A DNA stretch of 40,831 bases from JBAZDV01 sp041669745 (GCA_041669745.1 JBAYAO010000001.1:1-40831), one strand, 5' to 3'. Positions 24,185 through 33,884 are shown, counted from the stretch's first letter. Translations and numbers: made by a program. The notes: a model not told the origin generated them from the sequence alone.

Positions 24185-25576
24185 TCAATCGTGATCTTCG
24201 TCCTTCATGACGGAGTCCTTGTGGATCATTATGGAGTGCAAGACTGCCAGGCTTAGGAGTCCCATGCCGATGGATCCTATGATTTCTCCGTACGCAAGAC
24301 CCCACCACAGAGCTCCGATATATCCGAACGTCGAAGCATATGCGAATATCCCGAGGATCAGGAGATTCCTGAGCAGGGAGGAGGTCATGGCGAGCATTCC
24401 TTTTCCCAATGACTGAAGCAATGAGGAACTTATGAAGATCCATGACATGAATACCAGATATACACAGCATATGCGTAGCAGGTCGACCATATCCGGCTGC
24501 AGTCTTTGCATGTTTCCCGAATAGGCGAACATCATGGTGGTCTGATCGGCGAAGAGGAACACTGCCACGGAGATGACGGTCATCACCGCTATCGTGATTT
24601 TGAGGGAATAGTAATATCCGGCCCCTATCCTGTCGAATCTCTTCATCCCGTATGCTGCTGCGCATACGGGAACGATCGCCGCAGCTATGGCCTGAGCCGG
24701 GATCAACAGCATGTAGTTAAGTTTCCACACTGAACTATATACGGCCATGGCATCACTTCCCCCGACATTCATGATATAGGCGTTCATGAATATGTTCATT
24801 ATCGCCATGATCGACAGTTCGAGAGACTGTGGAAATCCTACGACCATTATATCCTTTTGAAGGGGTCTGCTGAATTTGAGATGTTTCAGGTTCAGGTCTA
24901 TATACAGGTCCTTTTTCACCAGATACCAATAGAATGCGATGATCAATGATATGCTAGTTGCCAGAATGGTCGCCCAAGCCGCACCGGCGGTCCCCAGACC
25001 TGCCGTATATATCAATAGCGGGTCGAATATGATGTTTAGCACAGCGCATGTGACCAGAACGATCATTGACCTTTTTGCAGCACCCTCGGATCTGAGAAGG
25101 CCTGTGATGACACCGAGCATCAATGTCACTATCGAGCAGGCGGTCAACGGATAACCGAAGTCGAGTCCATACTGCAACGTGGTATCTGTACCTGAATAGA
25201 GCAACAACGGTCTGACAAGCAATACAAATATCGGGGTTACGATGATTGCGACCAGGAATATCAGCAGTATGGTCTGTGCTGCGGTCCTGTCTGCGAGCTC
25301 CTTCTCCCCTCTTCCGAGTCTTCTTGCGATCGCGGATGATGCGCCGATACCTATTCCTGTACCCAGTCCTGTGAGAGTGGAGTATAGTGGGTATATCAGA
25401 CCGACGGCGCACATGGCATCGGCACCGAGACCAACGACCCAAACGACATCGACGAGATTATTGAGATTCTGAACGAACAAAGATATGGCAAGCGGAACCG
25501 CCATCACGATGATGGCTCTCTTAGGATTGCCCAAGAGTGTTTCGACGTCATGCGTCATCCTTTTCGTTTCGTTCAC
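24185..25576 (-). CDS. MATE-family efflux transporter
   Basis: 463 residues with 12 membrane segments in two similar halves, the usual MATE size. The opening segment GNPKRAIIVMAVPLAISLFVQ and the loop SSAIARRLGRGE are MATE-like. It would exchange a drug or metabolite for Na+ or H+. The start is GTG 25576; ATG 25558 is an alternative. AT-rich TATA-like stretches lie 30-60 bp upstream. Its substrate is unknown and no regulator is adjacent. Confidence 0.88.
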   Translation of the reverse strand: MNETKRMTHDVETLLGNPKRAIIVMAVPLAISLFVQNLNNLVDVVWVVGLGADAMCAVGLIYPLYSTLTGLGTGIGIGASSAIARRLGRGEKELADRTAAQTILLIFLVAIIVTPIFVLLVRPLLLYSGTDTTLQYGLDFGYPLTACSIVTLMLGVITGLLRSEGAAKRSMIVLVTCAVLNIIFDPLLIYTAGLGTAGAAWATILATSISLIIAFYWYLVKKDLYIDLNLKHLKFSRPLQKDIMVVGFPQSLELSIMAIMNIFMNAYIMNVGGSDAMAVYSSVWKLNYMLLIPAQAIAAAIVPVCAAAYGMKRFDRIGAGYYYSLKITIAVMTVISVAVFLFADQTTMMFAYSGNMQRLQPDMVDLLRICCVYLVFMSWIFISSSLLQSLGKGMLAMTSSLLRNLLILGIFAYASTFGYIGALWWGLAYGEIIGSIGMGLLSLAVLHSIMIHKDSVMKDEDHD

Positions 25577-25676
25577 GGTGTCATCTCACTCTCAATTATG
25601 GAAGGGTCAGGTAAAAATATTCCCTCCTGAATTTTTTTAAATCATTCGTTTGCGGAAAGATGCGTCAGGACAAGAA

Positions 25677-25949
25677 TCAAAATATCGATATGACCATCCC
25701 TGCGGTAGTTACGGTGATCAATATGACAGCCACCGTTAACCATTTGGTATCTTTTTCGATCGCCAGAGACATGGCCGTTACCAAGATGCCTATGAACGGC
25801 GAGAGGATTAGAACCAGAATCCCCAACCAGACCACATCCATGGAATATTCCGTATCAAGAATCGACATGGCCATTCCGATGAAAAGTATGGCGATCCCCG
25901 TGAACATATTGTATCTCAGTACGGAAGCTGTGCAGTCGTATGTTCTCAT
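25677..25949 (-). CDS. DUF1634-like small membrane protein
   Basis: 90 residues with three predicted membrane helices. DUF1634 proteins typically sit next to TauE/SafE (TSUP) permeases, as here: the ATG overlaps the stop of the permease gene by 4 bp. It is probably an accessory subunit of that permease. Family assignment rests on size, helices and context. Confidence 0.72.
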   Translation of the reverse strand: MRTYDCTASVLRYNMFTGIAILFIGMAMSILDTEYSMDVVWLGILVLILSPFIGILVTAMSLAIEKDTKWLTVAVILITVTTAGMVISIF

Positions 25950-26755
25950 AGTATACCGCCTGCCTGCAGGAACATGATAATGGAAACGAATATCAAGAGT
26001 ATGGAGAAATATTTCCTCAGTGAAGATCCGTCAACAGATTTTGATACGCGTTCGCCCACGAGCGAACCCAGGAATGCGCCTATGACCACGAAGGCCGCAA
26101 CATCCAACAGGACGTGTCCGTTGAGGAAGTAGATTATGGCACCTGAAAATGCTGTGATACCTATCATATAATTACTGGTGGCCATCGCAGCCCTGACCGG
26201 AACACCCATATGCAGGTTCATTATCGGTACTTTGATGACACCTCCGCCGATTCCGGTCATACTCGATACCATGCCTGCGATGCTACAGGCGGCAAAACCG
26301 CTTTTTATGTTCTTCACGTCATAATTCACGTTTTCTTCTCTTTTCAGATCATAATATGTGAATTCGCCTTTCTCCGAGGAGACCTCTTTCTCCCTACCGG
26401 CCGTCATACGCAGAGCACTTACAAGTATGACAATGGCGAAAATCATCATGAGGGCCCAGTCCTGTATATACGCTGACATGAACGCACCCACCATCGCGCC
26501 TATGGCGGTACTTATCTCAAGCAAAAGACCCAGACGGATGTTGGTTACTCTTTTCTGAAGATAGAATGTCGTGGCGCTTGTGGATGTAGCAATAATGCCT
26601 ATGAGACTCACGGCCGCCGCTTCTGTCGTTGTGAGCCCATACACTATCGTCAGGATCGGAATGAACACAATTCCGCCGCCTATACCGAACAATGTACCGA
26701 GTATCCCGGCAAGGACACCTAAGATAAGAAGTCCTGCGATCATCAGAGGGTCCAT
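25946..26755 (-). CDS. TSUP (TauE/SafE) sulfite/sulfonate-type permease
   Basis: 269 residues, about eight membrane segments in two halves. Each half has the TSUP signature (GTLFGIGGGIVFIP and SSMTGIGGGVIKVP). The family moves sulfite, sulfonates or related organic anions. The frame is open to a TTG at 26779, but GTTAATATT at about 26776-26785 stands 25 bp from ATG 26755, supporting that start. It forms a two-gene operon with the DUF1634 protein. In a coenzyme M-dependent organism a sulfonate or sulfur compound is a reasonable but unproven cargo. Confidence 0.87.
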   Translation of the reverse strand: MDPLMIAGLLILGVLAGILGTLFGIGGGIVFIPILTIVYGLTTTEAAAVSLIGIIATSTSATTFYLQKRVTNIRLGLLLEISTAIGAMVGAFMSAYIQDWALMMIFAIVILVSALRMTAGREKEVSSEKGEFTYYDLKREENVNYDVKNIKSGFAACSIAGMVSSMTGIGGGVIKVPIMNLHMGVPVRAAMATSNYMIGITAFSGAIIYFLNGHVLLDVAAFVVIGAFLGSLVGERVSKSVDGSSLRKYFSILLIFVSIIMFLQAGGIL

Positions 26756-26826
26756 CAAAGGGAATATGAGAGAAGGCAATATTAACGATGTCGGCTCCTC
26801 TATCGAAAAACGTTATTACATAGCAG

Positions 26827-27693
26827 ATGATAGGGCGTCCCGTGGCAACGATCCTCGTAAGATACTGCGAGATAGGTCTCAAAAGTACACCCGTTCGTAA
26901 GAGATTCGAAAATCAACTGAGGGACAATATGCTGACAATGTTGGCATATGACAAGGTCGAGGCATTCGTCACATATGCCGATGCCAGATTTTATATCGAA
27001 ACGGAAAATACAGACGGATGCGTGAGATCCCTGAAGAAAGTATTTGGGATCGTTTCGCTATCTGTTGCCGAAGTCTGCAGTTCCGAAATGGAAGACATAT
27101 GTGCCACTGCTGCGAAATATTCTCTCGGGAAGTTATCCAGAGGAGATTCGTTTGCCGTCAGGGCCAGACGCGAAGGAGACCACATTTATACCAGCATGGA
27201 TGTGGGAAGAGAGGCGGGTTCAGCGATATTCATAGCCAATGAGCGATTGGGAATAACCGTGGACCTCCGCAGTCCGGATAGGATATTCTATATCGAGGTC
27301 AGGAATAACAAGGCATTCGTATTCGATGAGTATGTTCAATGTCCGGGAGGGCTTCCTTTGGGAAGTCAGGGGCGTGTGATAGCGGAGGTGAACGACGATC
27401 GCGGTACAGTGTCTGCCTGGATGATGATGAAACGCGGTTGTAGGACATTGGTGACCGGCGTCGATGACATAAGTATCCTGAAGGAATACGATCCCATGCT
27501 CAAGGTTCTTGAGAGTACGGAGAACGTTGGAAAGATCAGGGGCATTCTCGGAAAAGTATTGGGAACCACCCTTGAGGGATTAAAGAGTATGGATATCTCA
27601 AGGTATGATGTCCCAGTTTATTTTCCCACCATCGGAATGGACGATCGGCAGGTACACGACATGCTGTGCAAGATCAGGACGCATTCTTTCTGA
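26827..27693 (+). CDS. ThiI-like THUMP protein with lost PP-loop motif
   Basis: 288 residues against about 390 for ThiI. The N-terminal ferredoxin-like and THUMP domains are well kept (VRYCEIGLKS, then residues about 60-165), followed by the ThiI linker GGLPLGSQG. The expected ATP-binding PP-loop (SGGxDSP) reads VNDDRGT (188-194), yet the adjoining AWMMMKRG is retained. The C-terminal AANH domain is shortened. It should bind tRNA but probably cannot adenylate U8. A full-length ThiI may exist elsewhere in the genome. The reading frame is intact, so it is not a simple pseudogene. Confidence 0.82.
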   Translation: MIGRPVATILVRYCEIGLKSTPVRKRFENQLRDNMLTMLAYDKVEAFVTYADARFYIETENTDGCVRSLKKVFGIVSLSVAEVCSSEMEDICATAAKYSLGKLSRGDSFAVRARREGDHIYTSMDVGREAGSAIFIANERLGITVDLRSPDRIFYIEVRNNKAFVFDEYVQCPGGLPLGSQGRVIAEVNDDRGTVSAWMMMKRGCRTLVTGVDDISILKEYDPMLKVLESTENVGKIRGILGKVLGTTLEGLKSMDISRYDVPVYFPTIGMDDRQVHDMLCKIRTHSF

Positions 27694-27718
27694 TCAACGC
27701 GTGTGGAAAGATAGGAGA

Positions 27719-27742
27719 CCTCTACGGAAGAGCCCGTAGAGG
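27719..27742. terminator. Hairpin between convergent thiI-like and rpl15e genes
   Basis: CCTCTACGG-AAGAGC-CCGTAGAGG is a perfect 9-bp stem with a 6-base loop. It lies between the two convergent stops (27693 and 27773) and has no T-run on either side. It probably marks or helps the ends of both transcripts. Confidence 0.5.
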
Positions 27743-27772
27743 ATGTAAAGTTAAGATGTTTGGACGGAAGGT

Positions 27773-28399
27773 TTACTTGCCCCTTCTTCCCTTCGCCCTG
27801 ATAGAAGGTCTGCACTTCTCAGCACCTTTGCCCTTATTGAGCAGTCCGCGTCCTCTCTGACCAGCCGAGGTCTTTCCGCGGTATACACGGTTCTTTTGGG
27901 TGTTGTAGCAGATCCAGTTGATCTTGGGATCGGATTGTATGACGGGATGGCTGGGATCGACTAATATGATCTCATACCATTCCTGCTGACCATCGGCACC
28001 TACCCAGTACGAGTTGAGGACCTCCATGTTGGGATATCTCTTCTGAGCCCTCTCCTCAGCCATCCTCTGAAGGCTTTTACCGACTGTAATCTGGAGAATA
28101 CCCTTTCTCTTGGCTCTCCTTCCGCTCTTGATCTGTCTTTTCTGGAAGGATCCCTTTCTGACCCTTCCCCTGACGATGATGTATCCTTGTTTCGCTTTGA
28201 ATCCGAGTTTCCTAGCCCTGTCAAGCCTTGTGGGTTTTTCAATGCGCACAAAATTCTCCTCTCTTCTCCAGAGGATCCTTCTCTCTTTGTTCAGTTCCTT
28301 GAGGTAGGACTGAGATGGGTTCTTCCAAGCATCTGCGATGTAGGAGTACATGCTTTTGCCGCTCATTTTGCGGCCTTCTTCCTGTGTCTCTTCGGACAT
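27773..28399 (-). CDS. rpl15e: 50S ribosomal protein eL15
   Basis: 208 residues, archaeal eukaryote-type L15. Core signature: MYSYIADAWKNPSQSYLKEL, then basic RNA-binding stretches and the C-terminal GRGLLNKGKGAEKCRPS. The start ATG 28399 has AGGTGATC at good distance; ATG 28366 is a possible internal start and gives the more common N-terminus. It follows polB by 169 bp and has its own TATA box at 28492-28500. Confidence 0.96.
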   Translation of the reverse strand: MSEETQEEGRKMSGKSMYSYIADAWKNPSQSYLKELNKERRILWRREENFVRIEKPTRLDRARKLGFKAKQGYIIVRGRVRKGSFQKRQIKSGRRAKRKGILQITVGKSLQRMAEERAQKRYPNMEVLNSYWVGADGQQEWYEIILVDPSHPVIQSDPKINWICYNTQKNRVYRGKTSAGQRGRGLLNKGKGAEKCRPSIRAKGRRGK

Positions 28400-28491
28400 G
28401 TTTGATCACCTTTTCGGATTCACCCTTTCGGGCACATTTCCGTCGGAACTAGATTCCGTGACATCTCGTATAACCGACCCCTATATAAATG

Positions 28492-28500
28492 CAATTCAGA
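28492..28500 (-). promoter_or_regulatory. TATA box of rpl15e
   Basis: On the minus strand ATTTATATAG, near consensus, 93 bp upstream of the eL15 start. It implies an mRNA leader of roughly 65 nt, long for this window. Confidence 0.6.
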
Positions 28501-28568
28501 TACACGTTGCACTCGCGGGCGCTTCGGGTAGATCGGTGTTTCGGTTTTTCTGACATCGGTCGTTCCGA

Positions 28569-30980
28569 TCAGAAGAAGTCCGAAAGTTTTGTCGTCTTTG
28601 ATTTGGGAAGTGTGGGGACAGGAGAGGGCCCTTCATTTCTTTTTCTGGGGGTCGTTCCCGATCTTTCGAATCCCCCATCGAAGAGCGTTGTCTGTTGGCT
28701 TCCCAGGAGCAGGTCCTTTTCACTCCATCCGAATACCTCGGTTATCCTTGAAGCGGTTTGGGCAAGTCTTCCGGCATAGTATCTGTAATCGGGTTTCGCA
28801 GTGAAATCTACGCCGCTGATGAAAGGTTCCAATTTTTGAGGTGTGGTGCTGGAGTCGGTGACGATCCACGATACTTTCATTCCCGGTATGAACTCATACC
28901 CTAAGGCCATCATTTTTTTCGCAGCCTGAACGTTCGCCATCCTTTCAGGGTTCTGATACGCATCCAGACCCTTGCACGTGCGTGATATGACGAGTCCTGC
29001 TGTCGGTACATCGCCGGCAAGGACCCTTTGAATGGTCCTTTTAACCAAGGCTATTGCATCCTCGTTCTTTTCTTTGAGTATGCAGTCAAAAAGTTCCATG
29101 AGAAGGTCGCTCTGAATGTCGAAGGAATCGGAGCGTCTTATCTCGTAGCCTCTGACCAGAAGTTCCTCTTCCACCTTGGGCCACATGACCTTTCCGACGT
29201 ACCTTTTTTTCTTCCCGTGGGAGAAGAGTGGTTCGAGGATCTTCTCAAATTCCAAAGTTCCTCCTTCTACGGAGAAACGCTCGGCCATCTTCTTTCCGAA
29301 TTCTATGGAACCTTCGAGTGTATGGTCGGGGGATTGCATGAATACGGAGTCAGTATCGGAGTAGATGACCTTGATCCCTTCGGACGTTACATCGCTGATT
29401 ATCGTTTTTACAGTGTTTCTTGCGAATGCTGTTATCGATGCCCCTATGCTTTTGTCGGTGAATCTGTAGAAGGAGGAGGCGAATACACCGTAGAAGGTGT
29501 TCATCAGGACCTTGACCGCCGCCTGAAGACCATCCAAATAATGGTATTCATCCTTATTATCCGTAGTTTTCATTCTCGACTTTATGTCATCCCTCTCATG
29601 CATCAACTCACTCAGGATCCTCGGAAGCAGACCCATCTTCTTCTCCTTGGAGATGAAGTGTACCCCGTTGGGAGAAACGATCTCACCGTCAGGTGAAAGA
29701 GTGGTGAAACAGATGTTCTTGGCAATTATGAGGGACGGATACATCGATTTAAAATCCAATACGCAGACCCAGTGGTATAATCCAGGATTCATGGTGTGAA
29801 CGTACCCGCCTTCTATCTGGTCTGTCCTGGACATCCTCCCTGTCATAGGTACACCGATCTTCTCGCGATCGGCTCTGCGGATCAGTATCGAATCGACCAA
29901 TGTGGATGTACCAGACGTAAGAACATCGCCTACGGGGAGCATTGATACGGCTGCAAGGTCCATACTTTTCCTTAATGTACCTATTGACAGGAGGATCCTC
30001 AGTGCCAGTTCAGCATCTTTTATACAGTATTCTATTACTCTATCATGGTCGTTGTTCCATTCGTCATCCATGTATTTGGGGTTTACATCCAATTTGGATT
30101 CTCCTAGGACCTGCATAGCAACTGCGTTCAACGTTTCCTGTTTGGGTCTGAGTTCCTTTTTTGCAGACCACCAGGCATCGACTATCAAACGACCTTTGAC
30201 CCTCCAAAATTGTTCGCTGACAATTCGGGGAATGTCTCTGGCCCTTCCCCATGTGATTTCGTCGTGTATGCCGTTTATCTTGGCACGTTCCACTATCTTC
30301 TTTATGTCGTAGTTGTCGATGTTGTACCCGGTTATCACATCCGGATCCTCGGTCTGGATAAGTCTTGAGAACTCCATGATCATGTCTTTCTCTGAACCGC
30401 TTATCGGTTTGCATGTTCGGATATTGTCATCTTCCTCTATCACGGAACAGATGGTGAACAAGAAATCATGCTTGACGCTGTTCTCTATGTCGAAGGACAG
30501 TATCTTCAATCCAGGATCGAAGGAGTCGATATTTTGAAACGACCTCATCACGATAGTAAGGTCCGTGGCATAGTCCTTTTCAACGATATCGCCGTCGACA
30601 CGGATACATGAGCCCATATCCATGTCATATATGAACCTGTAATGGTATGCTATGTCCGCAGCAAGCAGGCGGTATTCCTTTTTCAGTTTGTTGCGGTAAT
30701 CCGATATCGTACGCGGATCTTTCAGGACGATCTTCAGGACGTCTCTGTTTCGGCCTTTATAGAACAGAGTGTCATCCTCCGTCGTCAACACGCCTCGGTC
30801 CTTATCAAGGAGAGTCCTAAGTTCCGGCTTCGGGTCGATGACGTAAAAGTAGTGATTGAATCCGTAGAACAGGATGGTTATCGATTTTTTGTCCCGTGTT
30901 TTTCCAAATACCTCTATGGCCAGATCATCATCGGTCGTTCGCAGTGAAGCGCTCAGAAGTCTTACATCCCAAGTGCCCAT
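28569..30980 (-). CDS. polB: Family B DNA polymerase
   Basis: 803 residues, no intein. Proofreading motifs: FDIE (163-166), NIDNYD (220-225), YCIKD (318-322). Polymerase motifs: DFKSMYPSLI (409-418), KVLMNTFYG (490-498), YSDTDS (540-545). All catalytic acids are present. The last seven residues TKLSDFF resemble a PCNA-binding end, and QQTTLFDGGF (762-771) is a second PIP-like motif. The start is ATG 30980, with GGTGAT overlapping the ychF stop seven bases upstream; a TTG at 31001 is rejected. It is the last gene of the eif1A-to-polB run. Confidence 0.96.
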   Translation of the reverse strand: MGTWDVRLLSASLRTTDDDLAIEVFGKTRDKKSITILFYGFNHYFYVIDPKPELRTLLDKDRGVLTTEDDTLFYKGRNRDVLKIVLKDPRTISDYRNKLKKEYRLLAADIAYHYRFIYDMDMGSCIRVDGDIVEKDYATDLTIVMRSFQNIDSFDPGLKILSFDIENSVKHDFLFTICSVIEEDDNIRTCKPISGSEKDMIMEFSRLIQTEDPDVITGYNIDNYDIKKIVERAKINGIHDEITWGRARDIPRIVSEQFWRVKGRLIVDAWWSAKKELRPKQETLNAVAMQVLGESKLDVNPKYMDDEWNNDHDRVIEYCIKDAELALRILLSIGTLRKSMDLAAVSMLPVGDVLTSGTSTLVDSILIRRADREKIGVPMTGRMSRTDQIEGGYVHTMNPGLYHWVCVLDFKSMYPSLIIAKNICFTTLSPDGEIVSPNGVHFISKEKKMGLLPRILSELMHERDDIKSRMKTTDNKDEYHYLDGLQAAVKVLMNTFYGVFASSFYRFTDKSIGASITAFARNTVKTIISDVTSEGIKVIYSDTDSVFMQSPDHTLEGSIEFGKKMAERFSVEGGTLEFEKILEPLFSHGKKKRYVGKVMWPKVEEELLVRGYEIRRSDSFDIQSDLLMELFDCILKEKNEDAIALVKRTIQRVLAGDVPTAGLVISRTCKGLDAYQNPERMANVQAAKKMMALGYEFIPGMKVSWIVTDSSTTPQKLEPFISGVDFTAKPDYRYYAGRLAQTASRITEVFGWSEKDLLLGSQQTTLFDGGFERSGTTPRKRNEGPSPVPTLPKSKTTKLSDFF

Positions 30981-30987
30981 GTCAAAA

Positions 30988-32196
30988 TCACCTGTTTGCA
31001 ATTATTCGTATTACGTCGCCGTCCAAGAGTTCATAATCGGCTCCGACGGTACGTTTGGTCTTGACATTCACGGCACGGACGAACTTATCACCGAGGTCTG
31101 TGTGTACCTTGTATGCGAGGTCTCTCGCGGTCGATCCCCTGGGTATGAGAAAAGCATCCGGAAGCACCCTCCCGAAGTGGTCGGTGAACTTGTTTTCGTC
31201 TTCAACAGGATAAACGGTTATGAGATCCAGTATTCCGTATGTTGCCTTTTCAAGACATGTCTGAACACCCGTCCCGTCGTATTTTTCCATATTCTTCGCC
31301 ATATACTCCAGTGCATGCTTCTGGTTATCGTTGAGGACTGCGTCCTTTCTGACATCGAACGTCGGTTCGCCGGGAACATATTCCACAATACCCGCATCGC
31401 AGGCTTTTTTGAGTGCAAGTTCGGTCTCTGCCATTGTGGCTATCGATACATCGCCGATACCCGTGACCAGATCGATGTTCCCGGAGGGGGCGATATCCGC
31501 TTTGTTCATCGCTATGATCATGGGTTTGCTGACATCTCTTATTTCGTCGGCGAGTGAGAGCATAACATCATCATCCCATAGTGTGATGTCGTCAGGAGGA
31601 CATACGTTCTTCAATGCGGTCTTGATCTGCGTTTCGGTGATCTTCAATCCTGCAAGTCTGTCAGCGAGTATCGCCTCTGGTTTCGTGCCTTTCATCTTTG
31701 CGGTCCTGGCCATTTTGTTGAATCCGTTCTTGAGAATCTCTCTGATCCAGAGTGAGATCTCCTTTTTCAAGAATTCCACGTCCTCACGCGGATCATGTTC
31801 TCCAGGTTTTCCGGGGGTCCCCTCTATATCCGTGGAACCGCTGACATCGATAACATTGATCAGAGCATCCGCCTGTCGCAGATCATCCAAAAATCGATTG
31901 CCGAGGCCTTTTCCCTGCCACGCATCCGGTACCAGGCCGGCGACGTCGAGCAGTTCCACCGGTATCATTCTGATCCCGTCAACGCAGCCTGAATTATGCG
32001 GTGTACATTTTACACCTAATTCCTTGCATGGACATTTGGACCTTACATAACCTACGCCCTTGTTGGCCTCTATGGTTGTGAAAGGATAGTTGGCTATCTC
32101 TACGGGTGCCATTGTCGCTGCGCTGAAGAATGTGGATTTCCCTACGTTCGGTTTTCCGACGATACCTATCTGCATAAGATCGCGTGGTAATGGCAT
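30988..32196 (-). CDS. ychF: YchF/OLA1-family GTPase with TGS domain
   Basis: 402 residues. P-loop GKPNVGKST near the N-terminus, the effector-region TT, DVAGLV switch II and NKAD, then a coiled middle and a C-terminal TGS domain. The cysteine cluster CPCKELGVKC...C is the archaeal form. The family binds ribosomes and hydrolyses ATP/GTP. Its ATG shares one base with the ksgA stop (TAATG); ATG 32175 is an alternative. polB follows seven bases later. Confidence 0.92.
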   Translation of the reverse strand: MPLPRDLMQIGIVGKPNVGKSTFFSAATMAPVEIANYPFTTIEANKGVGYVRSKCPCKELGVKCTPHNSGCVDGIRMIPVELLDVAGLVPDAWQGKGLGNRFLDDLRQADALINVIDVSGSTDIEGTPGKPGEHDPREDVEFLKKEISLWIREILKNGFNKMARTAKMKGTKPEAILADRLAGLKITETQIKTALKNVCPPDDITLWDDDVMLSLADEIRDVSKPMIIAMNKADIAPSGNIDLVTGIGDVSIATMAETELALKKACDAGIVEYVPGEPTFDVRKDAVLNDNQKHALEYMAKNMEKYDGTGVQTCLEKATYGILDLITVYPVEDENKFTDHFGRVLPDAFLIPRGSTARDLAYKVHTDLGDKFVRAVNVKTKRTVGADYELLDGDVIRIIANR

Positions 32197-32996
32197 TAAT
32201 CAGTTATATGTTTGCCATGATCGAACACGGCATTGGCCAATTGCCCTATTTCGGCAGGCGTCAATGTTTCGATGCGTTCGTTCAGGAATGGAATATCAGA
32301 ATCTGTTTCGATCATGCCCGCAGCCTTCAGCGAAGTTCCGATTTTCTTTCTTCGGTGATTGAACGTGGTTTCGGTGATCCTGAAGAAGGTCCTTTCGTCC
32401 GTGACATCGAACGGAGCAGGTCGGGGAACGATCTCAACCAATGCGGAATCTACTTTGGGACGAGGTTTGAAACGTGATGCCGGAACCTGTTCGAGTATTC
32501 TGCAATCGGCCTTGTAGAACATGTTCACCGTGAGGCGGGAATAGTCGATGCTTCCCACATCGGATACCATCCTTTGGGCAAATTCCTTCTGTACCATGAC
32601 GACCGCTTTTTTGAAAGGATACTCTAGAAGCTTGAAGATAACAGGCGTGGATATGCTGTAAGGCAGATTGCTGACAAATTTGTCGAACGGAGGGAAATCG
32701 ACCTCCAGGGCATCTCCGTTTATGAGATTTACTCTGGATCCGTATTGTTCCTCAATATATCTGGCAAGTATGTCATCCAATTCGATACATGTCACATTAT
32801 CGGAAGACTCCACAAGGAATCTCGTGAGGATCCCCAATCCTGGACCCACCTCGAGGACCCTGTCATGTGGTCCTATGTCGGCGAATTCAACGTGCCTCCG
32901 TGCAACACGTTCATCGATGAGAAAGTTCTGACCTTTGCTTTTCTTAGGGACGATGCCGGTTTCGGTTATCAGTCTTCCCGTTTCATTTCGATTCAT
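32196..32996 (-). CDS. ksgA: 16S rRNA dimethyladenosine transferase KsgA/Dim1
   Basis: 266 residues. KGQNFLID near residue 21, SAM motif VLEVGPGLGILT, and the catalytic NLPY that defines adenine-N6 methyltransferases. It dimethylates two adjacent adenosines in helix 45 of 16S rRNA during small-subunit assembly. It overlaps the DUF655 gene by 4 bp, in the conserved order rpl21e-rpoF-DUF655-ksgA. Confidence 0.96.
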   Translation of the reverse strand: MNRNETGRLITETGIVPKKSKGQNFLIDERVARRHVEFADIGPHDRVLEVGPGLGILTRFLVESSDNVTCIELDDILARYIEEQYGSRVNLINGDALEVDFPPFDKFVSNLPYSISTPVIFKLLEYPFKKAVVMVQKEFAQRMVSDVGSIDYSRLTVNMFYKADCRILEQVPASRFKPRPKVDSALVEIVPRPAPFDVTDERTFFRITETTFNHRRKKIGTSLKAAGMIETDSDIPFLNERIETLTPAEIGQLANAVFDHGKHITD

Positions 32997-33541
32997 CTGG
33001 AAATGAAGAGATAACGTCTCCTCTCTGGATCCGATATCTCCAGTATTATACGGGAAACGATCAATTTTTCAGGCCCCTTCAGGAGAGGTACCCTTGTCGA
33101 TATATCATCGAAACTGGTAAATCTGCTCTTCTCGCGTTCCTTCAGGATCTCCTGCATGGTTTTCTTTCCAAGGCCGGGCAGTTCTTCCAAGAGATGTTTC
33201 TTGATCGAGATCGGACCAGCTTCATTGTAGAATTTCACGAATCTCGCCTGATTGCCGGTCACGATCTGGTCGATGACGAACTCCAACTCTCCGCTGGCAG
33301 TGTTGGTCAGTTCCTCGTAACCTATGCGTCTTTTGACATGATCGATCTGTGTACGGAGTGTCGGATCCTTTCCGATGTACACCCTGTCATCTATCATTAT
33401 CTGCGCATTCGGTTTCGGGACAAGCTCGAAAAGTTTGAACTCCTCTTCACCTATCGCATAGCAGACGGGGTCCCTTTTTGAAAAATTGTTGCTGGGCAGG
33501 CCCTGCGGCAAGTAATCCAAGACAAATGCGTATTCTTCCAA
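32993..33541 (-). CDS. DUF655 nucleic-acid-binding protein
   Basis: 182 residues. The N-terminal half (YAFVLDYLPQG) is an OB-like region; the C-terminal half has helix-hairpin-helix features (ELPGLGKKTMQEILKERE). DUF655 is a conserved archaeal family always near ksgA and rpoF. Its exact role is not established, but the domains and neighbours suggest RNA or rRNA work. Confidence 0.9.
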   Translation of the reverse strand: MEEYAFVLDYLPQGLPSNNFSKRDPVCYAIGEEEFKLFELVPKPNAQIMIDDRVYIGKDPTLRTQIDHVKRRIGYEELTNTASGELEFVIDQIVTGNQARFVKFYNEAGPISIKKHLLEELPGLGKKTMQEILKEREKSRFTSFDDISTRVPLLKGPEKLIVSRIILEISDPERRRYLFISR

Positions 33542-33563
33542 GTAAATCCCTCTGTTCGAAGGC

Positions 33564-33884
33564 TCAAAGGTACTTATCGACTATTTCAATTATCTTATTG
33601 ATGTTGTCGGCTTCAAGTGTGATTCTCTCTTTTGCAAAAATCGCACGTACGTCCTCTGGATATTTTGGAAGAAGGTCGGCAATCTTGCAGGAGGTTGACT
33701 CGGTCGTGAAATCGAGCGCATCGGCCTCGGCAATGAGCGCATTGGTCTGTTCCAATGAGAGTTTTGCGATGGTCTGGGCGTGGTTCATGGCCGATCTCTG
33801 TATGGTGCTAAGCTCTCCCCTCTTTTCATTTTCTGCTGTGAGGAGGTCTCTGACCTCAGCCAAACTGACGTATTGCTCAGACAT
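33564..33884 (-). CDS. rpoF: DNA-directed RNA polymerase subunit F (Rpb4)
   Basis: 106 residues of the Rpb4/RpoF family, helical, with LSLEQTNALIAEADAL and the C-terminal HRDC-like helices ending ADNINKIIEIVDKYL. It forms the stalk with RpoE and helps open-complex formation. It lies 12 bp after rpl21e and 22 bp before DUF655, the canonical archaeal order. Confidence 0.92.
   Translation of the reverse strand: MSEQYVSLAEVRDLLTAENEKRGELSTIQRSAMNHAQTIAKLSLEQTNALIAEADALDFTTESTSCKIADLLPKYPEDVRAIFAKERITLEADNINKIIEIVDKYL

Noticed and set aside
32517..32526. GAACATGTTC, resembling the operator core
   Set aside because: It lies inside the ksgA coding sequence, lacks the flanking C and G of the 12-bp core, and has no TATA box beside it.
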